A stretch of DNA of 64,000 nucleotides from CAXXOK01 sp964640955 (lineage in GTDB: Bacteria > Bacillota > Clostridia > Christensenellales > Aristaeellaceae), in contig CAZXJI010000001.1 in the NCBI GenBank assembly GCA_964640955.1, positions 310,001 through 374,000 of the forward strand, read 5' to 3'. A program made the position numbers and the translations under genes. Shown here piece by piece: positions 42,545-50,892 of this stretch. Below the pieces are notes generated by a model, which did no database searches, was not told the DNA's origin, and saw only the letters and a list, made by a program, of their open reading frames with translations. How positions within the stretch are numbered: the first letter of the stretch is position 1; the number at the start of each line of letters is the position of its first letter.

Positions 42545-44881
42545 ATGCGGTTGAAAATCGCCCTCGCGGGCAACCCCAACTCGGGGAAAACCACCCTGTT
42601 CAACGACCTGACCGGCAGCAACCAGTACGTGGGCAACTGGCCGGGCGTAACGGTCGAAAAAAAAGAGGGCAAATTAAAGGGGCATTCGGACGTCGTGATA
42701 CAGGACCTGCCCGGCATCTACAGCCTCTCTCCCTACACCCTGGAGGAGGTCGTGGCCCGCGGCTATCTGGTAGGCGAACGTCCCGACGCCATCCTTAACG
42801 TGGTGGACGCCGGCAATATCGAGCGCAACCTGTACCTGACCACGCAGCTTGCGGAACTGGGCATCCCGATGGTCATCTCGCTCAACATGATCGACGTGAC
42901 CCGCAAAAACGGCGATGTGATCCACCTGAAGAAGCTCGGCGAGGCGCTGGGCTGCGAAGTAGTGGAGACCTCCGCCCTGCACTCGCAGGGAACGGCGCAG
43001 GCCGCCGAAAAAGCCGTGGCGCTCGCCAAGAGCGGCGTGCGCCGGGAGCCGCCCCACGTGTTCGACGGAAGCGTGGAGCACGCGCTGGCCCACATCGAGG
43101 ACCTGATTACGCACCGCGACGGCGAAACGCCCGTGCACCATCACCACGCGGACGGAAGCGTGCACCCGGGCGGCATCGTGGAAGCGCACCTGTCGCGCTG
43201 GTACGCCGTCAAGCTGTTCGAACGCGACGAACGTGCGCTGGCCCAGCTCAACCTGCCCGCGGGTATCCGTGCGGAGATCGAAAACGTCGTTTCCGCCTGC
43301 GAAAAGGAGATGGACGACGACGCCGAAAGCATCATCACCAACCAGCGTTACGCCTATGTCGCCCGGCTCGTATCCTCCTGCGTCGTCAAGGGCCGCCGGA
43401 AAGGCGCGCTGACCGTTTCGGACCGCATCGATCGGGTGCTGACCAACCGCTGGCTGGCGCTGCCGATTTTCGCGGCCATTATGTTTCTGGTCTATTACGT
43501 TTCCGTGACGACCATCGGTGCCATCGTAACCGATTTTACCAACGACACGTTCGTGGGCGAATGGGTGCAGGCCCCGGTCATGAACTGGCTCAGCTCCATC
43601 GGCACCGCCGATTGGCTGACCGGCCTTATCGGGGACGGCATCATCGGCGGCGTGGGCGCGGTGCTCGGGTTCGTGCCCCAGATGCTGGTATTGTTTCTAT
43701 TGCTGGCGATCTTGGAGGACGTGGGCTACATGGCGCGCGTCGCCTTCATCATGGACCGCGCTTTCCGCAAGTTCGGCCTTTCCGGCAAAAGCTTCATCCC
43801 CATGCTCATTTCCTCCGGTTGCGGCGTGCCGGGCGTGATGGCTTCCCGCACCATCGAAAACGACCGCGACCGCAAAATGACCATCATGACCACGACATTC
43901 ATCCCCTGCGGGGCCAAGATGCCCATCGTCGCGCTGATCGCCGGGGCGCTGTTCCATAACGCCGGGTGGGTGGCGACCCTCGCCTACTTCATCGGCGTAG
44001 GCGCCGTGGTGGTCAGCGGCATCCTGCTTAAAAAGACCCGCGCCTTCGCGGGCGATCCCGCGCCGTTCGTGATGGAATTGCCCGCATACCACGCCCCCAG
44101 CGTGAAAAACGTGCTGCACAGCATGTGGGAGCGCGGCTGGAGCTTCATCCGGCGCGCCGGCACGGTGATCGTGGTGGCAAGCATCCTCATCTGGTTCACG
44201 TCCGGTTACGGCTGGGCGCCGGCGCAAACCGAGGTGAGCGCCGAAGCCGGGACGGTCGTCACGGCACAGGCGGAGGATACGGCGCTCGTTTTTGGCGCCG
44301 TTGAGGATATGGACGAAAGCATGCTGGGCAAGGCGGGCGACGCGGTGGCGCCGGTGTTCAGCCCCCTGGGCTTCGGCAACTGGCAGTCCACCGTCGCGAC
44401 CGTCATGGGCCTCGTGGCCAAGGAGGAGGTCGTGGGCGTGTTCGGCGTGCTCTACGGCGTGGTGGACGACGAAGGCGAGGACGCGGCCGCGGCGCTTCTG
44501 GACGAGGGCGACGCGGAGCAGATCGAGGCGGGCCTTTCCCCCATCGCGACGGCCTTTGCGCAAAGCAGCGGCGGGCACGGCGCGCTGGCGGCCTTCAGCT
44601 TCCTTCTGTTCAACCTGCTGTGCGCGCCCTGCTTCGCGGCGATCGGCGCGATCAAGCGCGAAATGAACAGCGCCAAATGGACGTGGTTCGCCATCGGTTA
44701 CCAGTGCGGCTTCGCCTACGTCGTGGCGCTGATCGTGTACCAGTTCGGGCTGTGGTTTTCGGGCGAAGCCTTCACCGTCGCCACGGGCGTCGCCCTGCTC
44801 CTGCTGTGCGCGATCGCATACCTGCTCGTGCGCAAAAACCCCTATGACGAAGAGCACCTGAAAGGATGGGTGACCGCGTAA
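42545..44881 (+). CDS. feoB: Ferrous iron transporter FeoB
   Basis: 778 residues. The N-terminal G domain has GNPNSGKTTLFNDLTG (G1), DLPGIYSLSPYT (G3) and NMID (G4). It is followed by a helical domain with an insert HHHHADGSVHPGG-like, rich in histidine (near residue 198). The membrane part has Gate motifs (SGCGVPGVMASRTI, CGAKMPI) and about 8-10 helices. A periplasm-facing loop near 565-620 is Glu/Asp-rich. Imports Fe(II) across the membrane. Two FeoA genes precede and a Cys-rich peptide follows, overlapping by one base. Confidence 0.97.
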   Translation: MRLKIALAGNPNSGKTTLFNDLTGSNQYVGNWPGVTVEKKEGKLKGHSDVVIQDLPGIYSLSPYTLEEVVARGYLVGERPDAILNVVDAGNIERNLYLTTQLAELGIPMVISLNMIDVTRKNGDVIHLKKLGEALGCEVVETSALHSQGTAQAAEKAVALAKSGVRREPPHVFDGSVEHALAHIEDLITHRDGETPVHHHHADGSVHPGGIVEAHLSRWYAVKLFERDERALAQLNLPAGIRAEIENVVSACEKEMDDDAESIITNQRYAYVARLVSSCVVKGRRKGALTVSDRIDRVLTNRWLALPIFAAIMFLVYYVSVTTIGAIVTDFTNDTFVGEWVQAPVMNWLSSIGTADWLTGLIGDGIIGGVGAVLGFVPQMLVLFLLLAILEDVGYMARVAFIMDRAFRKFGLSGKSFIPMLISSGCGVPGVMASRTIENDRDRKMTIMTTTFIPCGAKMPIVALIAGALFHNAGWVATLAYFIGVGAVVVSGILLKKTRAFAGDPAPFVMELPAYHAPSVKNVLHSMWERGWSFIRRAGTVIVVASILIWFTSGYGWAPAQTEVSAEAGTVVTAQAEDTALVFGAVEDMDESMLGKAGDAVAPVFSPLGFGNWQSTVATVMGLVAKEEVVGVFGVLYGVVDDEGEDAAAALLDEGDAEQIEAGLSPIATAFAQSSGGHGALAAFSFLLFNLLCAPCFAAIGAIKREMNSAKWTWFAIGYQCGFAYVVALIVYQFGLWFSGEAFTVATGVALLLLCAIAYLLVRKNPYDEEHLKGWVTA

Positions 44882-45027
44882 TGGCAACCCTGCTCGTAGG
44901 CGGCGCACTGCTCGCCGTCGTCGCGGCGATCGTGTGGAAGATGGTCGCGGACCACAGAAACGGCAAAAGCGCCTGCGGCGGCAACTGCGCGCACTGTCAC
45001 GGCTCCTGTGGGGCCAAACACCGGTAG
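44881..45027 (+). CDS. FeoB-associated Cys-rich membrane peptide
   Basis: 48 residues encoded directly at the feoB stop (TAATG overlap). One N-terminal membrane helix (TLLVGGALLAVVAAIVWKM) is followed by a cysteine/histidine tail with CGGNC, HCHGSC and a final KHR. This matches the small FeoB-associated Cys-rich membrane proteins found after feoB in Firmicutes, probably handling or sensing Fe(II). Very short, but its position and composition make it convincing. Confidence 0.85.
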   Translation: MATLLVGGALLAVVAAIVWKMVADHRNGKSACGGNCAHCHGSCGAKHR

Positions 45028-45121
45028 CGGATTTCGGCGGACGGGGATACAGCCTCGTCCGCCGATTGCATTTTGCCGGTAAAAGTGGTACGCTGTATGG
45101 CAGAGAAACGAGGCGATGCCC

Positions 45122-45487
45122 ATGCAGATACTCAGATCATCCGAGGATTATCTGGAAGCCATGCTGATGATGCGCGAACGCCACGGTTACATTCGCTCCA
45201 TCGATATCGCCGCGGAGCTGAACGTCACCAAGCCCAGCGTCAGCTACGCCGTCAAGCGGCTTCGGGAAAACGGCTACATCACCATGGACAGGGACGGGCT
45301 GATCACGCTGACGGACAAGGGTCAGGCAATCGCCGACCGGGTATACGGCCGCCACAAAACGCTCACGGCGTTCCTGACGAAGCTGGGCGTGCCCGCGGAG
45401 GTCGCCGCGCGGGACGCCTGCAAGATCGAGCACGACATCAGCGAGGATACTTTCATCGCTATCCGCAAACAACTGCCGGAGGAATAG
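45122..45487 (+). CDS. DtxR/MntR-family metal-dependent repressor
   Basis: 121 residues. A winged helix (GYIRSIDIAAELNVTKPSVSYAVKRLRENGYI) plus a dimerisation/metal domain; no SH3 domain. Metal ligands resemble a hybrid: an MntR-like D-Y-L-E pair at the start (SEDYLEAM) and a DtxR-like C-x-x-E-H (ACKIEH) later. It probably senses Fe(II), given the adjacent feo genes. ATG 45122 has GAGG at 8 bases; an ATG six bases earlier leaves too little spacing. A terminator follows. It likely binds the GTTAG-N6-CTAAC palindromes. Confidence 0.9.
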   Translation: MQILRSSEDYLEAMLMMRERHGYIRSIDIAAELNVTKPSVSYAVKRLRENGYITMDRDGLITLTDKGQAIADRVYGRHKTLTAFLTKLGVPAEVAARDACKIEHDISEDTFIAIRKQLPEE

Positions 45488-45505
45488 GCACGGAAGGCTT
45501 TCAGC

Positions 45506-45533
45506 AAGGCGTCCTTCAAAGGACGCCTTTTTT
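45506..45533 (+). terminator. Terminator after the DtxR-family gene
   Basis: AAGGCGTCC (45506-45514), loop TTCAAA, GGACGCCTT (45521-45529), continuing as TTTT to 45533. A clean rho-independent terminator. Confidence 0.9.
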
Positions 45534-45624
45534 GATGTGGGTATTCCATTGATGAAAGTATGAGCAGCACCTGTTGCCGGTTCGGGGGCAGCTTTCATTG
45601 TGCTATCAACTTTTATTTTATCTA

Positions 45625-45653
45625 TTGTATAAACTAGTGAATAATAGTATAAT
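45625..45653 (+). promoter_or_regulatory. Promoter of the TetR gene
   Basis: TTGTAT (45625-45630) and perfect TATAAT (45648-45653), 17-base spacer, in an AT-rich segment unlike the surrounding DNA. Confidence 0.7.
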
Positions 45654-45675
45654 ATCGACAAAGGAGATGAATCAC

Positions 45676-46353
45676 TTGCATTACAATAGTGACGAGGGCG
45701 TACAGAAACGCAAACGGGGGTTGGAAACAACGCGCCAGATTTTGGATATAGCCGCCGATTTGTTTGCCAGAAACGGATACGACGGCGTTTCGGTGCGGGC
45801 GATCGCGGAAAAGGCCGGAATTAAAGAGAGTTCGCTGTATAATCATTTCAAAAGCAAAGCGGATATCCTTGAAACGCTGTTTGACGAATTCATACGATAT
45901 GTTCCCAAAACCAGGCCGTCCGACGAAGAAATTGATCAAATGCTCATGATCATGGAGCCGGAAGAAGTGTTCAAGAGCATTCTTTTCCATGTCGGGAAAA
46001 GTGTCTGCGGTACCCTTTCCAACACGGCAATGATTATTAACTACGAGAAATTCAGGAACCCGCGGGCCGCCGAAATGTACTATACCTACGTCATCAAAGA
46101 GCCTGCCGATTATTATGAGCGGCTTATCCGCAAAATGATCGAGCGTAAAATGGTTAAACCCGTTGACGCGCGCATGATTGCGGAACAGTATAACTACGTT
46201 TCGATTGCGCTGACCAAGGAATACATCATGTCGCAATACGGGCTTGCCGATGTGCACGCCGTGGTGGGGTATATGATCAAAACGCTCAAATTCTTCTGCG
46301 GAATGATGGCGAACGACAGCGGTGAGCGCGATGAAAAGAAAGAAGAAACCTGA
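45676..46353 (+). CDS. TetR-family transcriptional regulator
   Basis: 225 residues. The N-terminal helix-turn-helix is TRQILDIAADLFARNGYDGVSVRAIAEKAGIKESSLYNHFKSKADIL; the C-terminal ligand domain is not recognisable. The TTG at 45676 is chosen because AAAGGAG lies 9 bases upstream; an ATG at 45667 abuts the binding site. The gene is visibly more AT-rich than its neighbours, suggesting recent acquisition. It overlaps the next Cys-rich gene, probably its partner. Confidence 0.88.
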   Translation: MHYNSDEGVQKRKRGLETTRQILDIAADLFARNGYDGVSVRAIAEKAGIKESSLYNHFKSKADILETLFDEFIRYVPKTRPSDEEIDQMLMIMEPEEVFKSILFHVGKSVCGTLSNTAMIINYEKFRNPRAAEMYYTYVIKEPADYYERLIRKMIERKMVKPVDARMIAEQYNYVSIALTKEYIMSQYGLADVHAVVGYMIKTLKFFCGMMANDSGERDEKKEET

Positions 46354-46789
46354 TTCCCTGAAAGAACGATACCCGCCCTCCGAGCCCTGCAGTTGCGAAA
46401 TATGCAGAGCCTATTGCGTTCGCCCGGGCTGGTGGACCGTGGAGGAAGCGTCACGGGCCATCCAGGCAGGATACGGAAGGCGCATGATGCTGGAGATTTC
46501 GCCCGAAATGACTTTCGGGGTGCTTTCCCCCGCGCTGAAAGGCTGTGAGGGAAATTACGCTTTGCAGGAATGCGCAAACAACGGATGTAATTTTCTGGTA
46601 AACGGTCTTTGCGAGCTCCACGGAACAGGCTACGAACCGCTTGAATGCCTTTACTGTCATCATCTCAGAAAGGGTCTTGGCCAAAAATGCCACGCGGATA
46701 TTGAAAAGGATTGGCGGACGCCGGCCGGGCGGAATCTGGTCCGAAGCTGGATTGAACAGGTCATGAAGGTAGGTGTGCAGGATGAATAG
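46331..46789 (+). CDS. Cysteine-rich conserved protein, possibly YkgJ-like metal binder
   Basis: 152 residues with ten or more cysteines: CSCEICRAYC near the N-terminus, then CEGNYALQECANNGC, LCELHG and CLYCHH. The pattern of a Cys cluster followed by WWTVEEASRAIQAG recalls the YkgJ zinc/iron-chelating family, but I am not certain. ATG 46331 has GGTGAG upstream; a GTG nine bases earlier is possible. It overlaps the TetR gene by about 23 bases, so the two form a pair. No known role. Confidence 0.7.
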   Translation: MKRKKKPDSLKERYPPSEPCSCEICRAYCVRPGWWTVEEASRAIQAGYGRRMMLEISPEMTFGVLSPALKGCEGNYALQECANNGCNFLVNGLCELHGTGYEPLECLYCHHLRKGLGQKCHADIEKDWRTPAGRNLVRSWIEQVMKVGVQDE

Positions 46790-46867
46790 CGGGAACAGCG
46801 CCCGGCGGACCGCAACGGCGTTTTTTGATACCCTGCGTCCCCCGGCTTCGCCGGGAGACCGTTCTTT

Positions 46868-47587
46868 TTACGGCAGCATCTGGCTGCACTTGATGCGGCA
46901 TTCCAGACGGCTTTCCACGTAAAAGCGCAGCGCCTCGAACAGCGCCGTGTCCGCCTCGCCGCTCGCTGCCGCGAAGCCGCCCGCGAGCACCGCCTTCATC
47001 CATGCCGCCTGGTCGCCGGTCAGCGCGTACTGCCCCGGCGCCGCGCACGCATCGCAGCACAGGCCGCCCGCCTCGGCGTCCAGCCGCGCGCCCTTTCCGG
47101 GGGGCAGGGGCTTGCCGCAGCGTACGCAGTGGTTGAGGCGCGGCCGATAACCGACCTCGGCGGCGTACAGCAGCAAAAAAGCGTTGACCGCCGTAAGCGT
47201 CGGATCGTCGCCGTAGGCCAGGCGGTACAGCCCTTCCAGCAGCAGCGCGAACAGCCCTTCGGCGGGCTGTTCCGGCTGGGCCGCGGCGCCCGCGAGGCTC
47301 AGCAGGTATGTGGCGCAGGTCAGGCGGTAGGCATCCAGCCGCAGAGGATAAAACGTGTCCTGCGGCGCGCACGAAGTGAGGGTGAAGCGGTCGCGGCTTT
47401 CAAACACCACGTACTCCCCGTGCACGAACAGCTCGCTGCCCACCATCAGCGCGCTTTTGGGCCGGCGGCAGCCGCGGGACAACACGTCCACCCGGCCACG
47501 GTCCGGCGTCAGCAACGTCAGCATCCGGTCGTGCTCCCGGTAATTGGCATAGCGGAGCACCACGCCCTGCAAAGTCTGCGACGGCAT
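46868..47587 (-). CDS. recO: DNA repair protein RecO
   Basis: 239 residues. An N-terminal OB fold (LQGVVLRYANYREHDRMLTLLTPDRGRVDVLSRG) precedes a helical domain with a four-cysteine zinc site (CVRCG ... CCDAC). RecO anneals strands and works with RecR (14862-15461 in this window). The ATG at 47587 gives the standard MPSQTLQGVVLRY start; the frame stays open far upstream on the minus strand, but that region is the purR gene on the other strand. Divergent from purR. Confidence 0.95.
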   Translation of the reverse strand: MPSQTLQGVVLRYANYREHDRMLTLLTPDRGRVDVLSRGCRRPKSALMVGSELFVHGEYVVFESRDRFTLTSCAPQDTFYPLRLDAYRLTCATYLLSLAGAAAQPEQPAEGLFALLLEGLYRLAYGDDPTLTAVNAFLLLYAAEVGYRPRLNHCVRCGKPLPPGKGARLDAEAGGLCCDACAAPGQYALTGDQAAWMKAVLAGGFAAASGEADTALFEALRFYVESRLECRIKCSQMLP

Positions 47588-47707
47588 CCGGCCACCCGCC
47601 TTTCCGCGCCCCGGCGCGCCTGAATACGCTCTATTATAGCACGGTGGGCGCGGCCGGGGAAAGCGCCTGCCGTCCGGTTTGCGGCCGCGGCGTAGACTCC
47701 GCATGAA

Positions 47708-47722
47708 ATTTCCGAACGTTCG
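47708..47722. promoter_or_regulatory. PurBox-like site before purR
   Basis: ATTTCCGAACGTT (47708-47720) matches the Gram-positive PurBox AWWWCCGAACWWT with one mismatch and includes the palindrome CGAACGTTCG (47713-47722). It lies about 35 bases before a -10 TATACT (47759-47764). The position is compatible with autoregulation; no second box is obvious. Confidence 0.5.
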
Positions 47723-47798
47723 CCGTTTTTTCGGCTGGTAATATTCGCATTCATGTGCTATACTGAGGATAGCAAGAAGCGAAAGGGAGGTCCCCCTT

Positions 47799-48620
47799 TT
47801 GGACAGGATACGCCGAAACGAGCGCCTGGCCGCGCTCACCAAGATCGTGACCGCGTCGCCCAACCGCATTTTTACGCTCTCCCATTTCTGCGAGCTTTTC
47901 GGCGCGGCCAAATCCACCATGAGCGAGGATATCGACATCCTCCAGGACGTGCTGACCCGGTTCGAGCTGGGGCAATTGGACACCGTGACCGGCGCGGCGG
48001 GCGGCGTGCGCTTCCGCCCCACCATGAGCCACGCCGCGGCGGCGGAGATGATCGGGGGGCTTTGCCGGGAGCTGATGGAGCCGTCGCGCCTGCTTCCGGG
48101 CGGCTTTCTGTACCTGTCGGATATTCTAAGTACGCCCTCCGTCGTGCGCAGCATGGGTGTGATTCTGGCCGGGCAGTTTTACGAAAGCGGCCCCAATTTC
48201 GTGCTGACGATGGAAACCAAGGGCATTCCCGTGGCCCTTATGACCGCGGACGCGCTGGGCGTGCCGCTGGTCATCGCCCGCCGGGTGAGCAATGTGTACG
48301 AGGGTTCCGCCGTCAACATCAACTACGTCACCGGTTCCTCGGGACACCTGGAAACCATGAGCCTGAGCCGCCGTGCCGTGAAGGCCGGACAGCGCGCGCT
48401 GATCGTGGACGACTTTCTCAAGGGCGGGGGCACCGCCCGGGGGATGATCGACCTGATGGGCGAGTTCGGCGTGCAGGTGGTGGGCACGGCGTTCGTGATG
48501 GCGACGGCCGCCCCCGCGCAGAAGCGCATCCGGGGAGAAAAGTCGCTGATGGTCATGGACGTGAGCCCCGACGATCCCGCATCGCTGACCGTGCGCCCCG
48601 CCGACTGGCTGGACGCCTGA
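47799..48620 (+). CDS. purR: Purine operon repressor PurR
   Basis: 273 residues. An N-terminal winged helix (NERLAALTKIVTASPNRIFTLSHFCELFGAAKSTMSEDI) is fused to a phosphoribosyltransferase-like domain with the PRPP loop RALIVDDFLKGGGTARGMID. Gram-positive PurR is released from DNA by PRPP. TTG start at 47799 with GGGAGG 8 bases upstream. In Bacillus purR also precedes glmU; here glmU begins 35 bases downstream. Confidence 0.97.
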   Translation: MDRIRRNERLAALTKIVTASPNRIFTLSHFCELFGAAKSTMSEDIDILQDVLTRFELGQLDTVTGAAGGVRFRPTMSHAAAAEMIGGLCRELMEPSRLLPGGFLYLSDILSTPSVVRSMGVILAGQFYESGPNFVLTMETKGIPVALMTADALGVPLVIARRVSNVYEGSAVNINYVTGSSGHLETMSLSRRAVKAGQRALIVDDFLKGGGTARGMIDLMGEFGVQVVGTAFVMATAAPAQKRIRGEKSLMVMDVSPDDPASLTVRPADWLDA

Positions 48621-48655
48621 ATCGTATAACCATCCGACCGCGAGGTGAAAGAAAT

Positions 48656-49804
48656 ATGAAAAAACACTCCCTTGGCTTCCTGTTGCCCTGCGCGGATAAT
48701 CCTTTCTCCGATAAGCCTCTGTTGGGGCTTCCCTGCCGCACGCACGCCGAGCGCGCGCTGACGGAGGCGGGCGCGACCGTCGTTCCTGTTTCCCCGGCGG
48801 ACGCGGACGCATTGAAGGCGGCGATCGGTCAGGACATCAGCTGCGCGGTGTTTGCCGCGCAAAACGCACCCTGCCTGAACGCCGATACCTACCGTGCCCT
48901 GCTCGTGGCGGCCGAAACCCGGCCCGCCGCGGTGCTGATGGCCGACCTCAAAACGCCGCTGGCCGTGGCCCTGCCCGCGGCGCTCGCGCGCACGCTGCGC
49001 CCGGCCGGGGCGCCGACGCTCGCGAGCCTGACCGAAGCGCTCGACAAGCGCGGCGAACCCCTGAAGGTCATCCACGCCCAAAACGCGGACGCCTACCTGG
49101 CCGTGACCGACGCGGAAAGCTTCGCCGCGGCGTACCGCTACCTGCGCGCCGCCGTCGTCCGCCGTCACGTGCGAAACGGCGTGGCGGTGCTCGACCCGGA
49201 CCGCACGGTGATCGAGGCGGACGTGCGCATCGGTGCGGGTACGGTAGTCCACGCGGGCAATACCCTGCAGGGCGAAACCGTGATCGGCGAAAACTGCACC
49301 CTCTACCCCAACAACCGCATGGACGGCGCGGCGCTGGGCGACGATGTGACGGTGGAAAGCAGCGTGCTTCTTCACTGCCGCGTCGGCGCGCACACCACGG
49401 TCGGCCCCTTCGCCTACCTGCGGCCGGACGCCGGCGTGGGCGAGCACTGCCGCATCGGCGATTTTGTGGAGATCAAAAACAGCAACATCGGCGACGGCAC
49501 CAAGGTCAGCCACCTCACCTACGTGGGCGACAGCGACCTGGGCCGCGACATCAACCTGGGCTGCGGGGTGGTGTTCGTCAACTACGACGGGAAGGTCAAA
49601 AACCGCTCCGTCGTGGAGGATCACGCCTTTATCGGCTGCAACTGCAACCTCGTCGCGCCCGTGCGCATCGGGCGCAACGCCTACCTGGCCGCCGGCAGCA
49701 CCGTCGTAAACGACGTGCCCGCGGACGCGCTTTTCGTGGCCCGTTCCCGCGGCGTGGTGAAGGAGGACTGGGTGAAACGGCGCAAGGAGCAGGGAAAACT
49801 GTAA
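48656..49804 (+). CDS. glmU: GlmU-like protein: intact acetyltransferase, degenerate uridyltransferase
   Basis: 382 residues, against about 455 for GlmU. The C-terminal left-handed beta-helix (about 190-382) is textbook: RIGDFVEIKNSNIGDGTKVSHL with the catalytic His, NLGCGVVFVNYDGK, CNCNLVAPV and AAGSTVVNDVP. The N-terminal domain lacks the nucleotide-binding LAAGxGTRMxS and the GDxPL metal site. So it may acetylate glucosamine-1-phosphate but probably cannot make UDP-GlcNAc. It sits between purR and pth-mfd as in Bacillus. The other half must be supplied by another uridyltransferase, or this is a paralogue. Confidence 0.85.
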   Translation: MKKHSLGFLLPCADNPFSDKPLLGLPCRTHAERALTEAGATVVPVSPADADALKAAIGQDISCAVFAAQNAPCLNADTYRALLVAAETRPAAVLMADLKTPLAVALPAALARTLRPAGAPTLASLTEALDKRGEPLKVIHAQNADAYLAVTDAESFAAAYRYLRAAVVRRHVRNGVAVLDPDRTVIEADVRIGAGTVVHAGNTLQGETVIGENCTLYPNNRMDGAALGDDVTVESSVLLHCRVGAHTTVGPFAYLRPDAGVGEHCRIGDFVEIKNSNIGDGTKVSHLTYVGDSDLGRDINLGCGVVFVNYDGKVKNRSVVEDHAFIGCNCNLVAPVRIGRNAYLAAGSTVVNDVPADALFVARSRGVVKEDWVKRRKEQGKL

Positions 49805-50142
49805 CGGGCGTCGAAACAGCAGGAGCGTTGCATCCGCATTCGCGCGTTCCTCTGGGGAGGTTCGGAGGGCCAAGGTCCTCCGAGTGCAATCGTATCGACC
49901 GGCCCTTCAGGAGGTGTCGGAGGATCGCACTCCTCCGACTGCGTTCCGAAATCGGCGACCTGTGCGGCGATTTCGGAAATCTTGCGCAGCAAGGTTTCCT
50001 TACGTCCTTCACCTGTAAGCTCCGCTTACAGGTGAAGGACACACCCTCGACAAAGTGGCGACGCCACTTTGTCGAAGAGTTTTTCGACCGTTAAGCGGGG
50101 GTGGATATCCATCCTCGCCTTGCGTCATGGTTCGGAGGTTAT
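49805..50142. repeat. 338-base noncoding region packed with palindromes
   Basis: No convincing gene. Successive inverted repeats: CGGAGG...CCTCCG (about 49863-49882), GGAGGA...TCCTCC (about 49918-49936), CCGAAATCG...CGATTTCGG (about 49944-49979), a 17-bp perfect repeat with a 3-base loop (50004-50020 with 50024-50040), and a 14-bp repeat with 1-base centre (50047-50060 with 50062-50075), followed by GAGTTTTTCG. It looks like an intergenic repeat element or a structured RNA; the last hairpin may end glmU transcripts. Confidence 0.7.
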
Positions 50143-50892
50143 ATGCACCTGATCGTCGGCCTGGGCAACCCCGGGGAAAAATACGAGCATACGCGCCACA
50201 ACGTGGGCTTCGACGTGCTCACGATCCTTTCGGAAAAACTGCATATTCCCGTTACGCGCCTCAAGGGCGACGCGCTGATCGGCGAGGGCTTCGTCGGCAG
50301 CGAGAAGGTCGTGCTGTGCAAGCCGCAAACCTATATGAACCTGAGCGGCGAGGCCGTGCGCCAGCTGATGAACTGGTATAAGCTCGAGCCCGAACAGCTG
50401 CTGGTGATCTACGACGACATCGACCTGGCTCCGGGGTGGCTGCGCATCCGCGCAGGCGGCAGCGCGGGCACGCACAACGGCATGCGCAACATCGTGGAGT
50501 GCATCGGCACGGAGGCGTTTCCCCGCATCCGCGTGGGCATCGGCGGAAAGCCGCCGGTGTTCGACCTGGTGGACTGGGTGCTGTCCCGCTACCAGACGCC
50601 GGAGGACCGCCAGACCGCCTACGACGCCTACGTAAAGGCCGCCGATGCCGCCGCGACGTGGGTGCGAAGCGGGGTCGAGCTGGCCATGAACCGCTACAAC
50701 ACCAAAAAGCCCAGGCCGGAAAAGGCGCAGGCGGCGGAGGGCGAAGCGGAAAAGGCCGGGGAGAAGCGGGCCGAAGCGGAGCCTGCGGACGGCAAGCCTC
50801 CGAGAGCCGCCGAAGGGCCGCCGAAGGACGGTGATCCGTCGCCTACAGCCGAAAACGCTCCCCCCTCGCCCCCGGCAGGAGACAACGCATGA
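50143..50892 (+). CDS. pth: Peptidyl-tRNA hydrolase with long C-terminal tail
   Basis: 249 residues. The catalytic domain (1-185) has GLGNPGEKYEHTRHNVGFDV with the active-site His, KPQTYMNLSG and GGSAGTHNGMRNI. Residues 190-249 are a Glu/Ala/Pro/Lys-rich, probably disordered tail absent from usual Pth (about 185-195 residues). Recycles peptidyl-tRNA dropped from ribosomes. GGAGG lies 4 bases before the ATG. Its stop overlaps mfd by four bases (ATGA). Confidence 0.96.
   Translation: MHLIVGLGNPGEKYEHTRHNVGFDVLTILSEKLHIPVTRLKGDALIGEGFVGSEKVVLCKPQTYMNLSGEAVRQLMNWYKLEPEQLLVIYDDIDLAPGWLRIRAGGSAGTHNGMRNIVECIGTEAFPRIRVGIGGKPPVFDLVDWVLSRYQTPEDRQTAYDAYVKAADAAATWVRSGVELAMNRYNTKKPRPEKAQAAEGEAEKAGEKRAEAEPADGKPPRAAEGPPKDGDPSPTAENAPPSPPAGDNA

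Noticed and set aside
46791..46900. Short frame starting at the ATG overlapping the end of the Cys-rich gene
   Set aside because: It runs into recO on the opposite strand, with no recognisable product.
49828..50094. 88-codon plus-strand frame across the palindrome cluster
   Set aside because: It is built from the inverted repeats themselves and has no ribosome binding site; similar frames exist on the opposite strand. Treated as repeat sequence.
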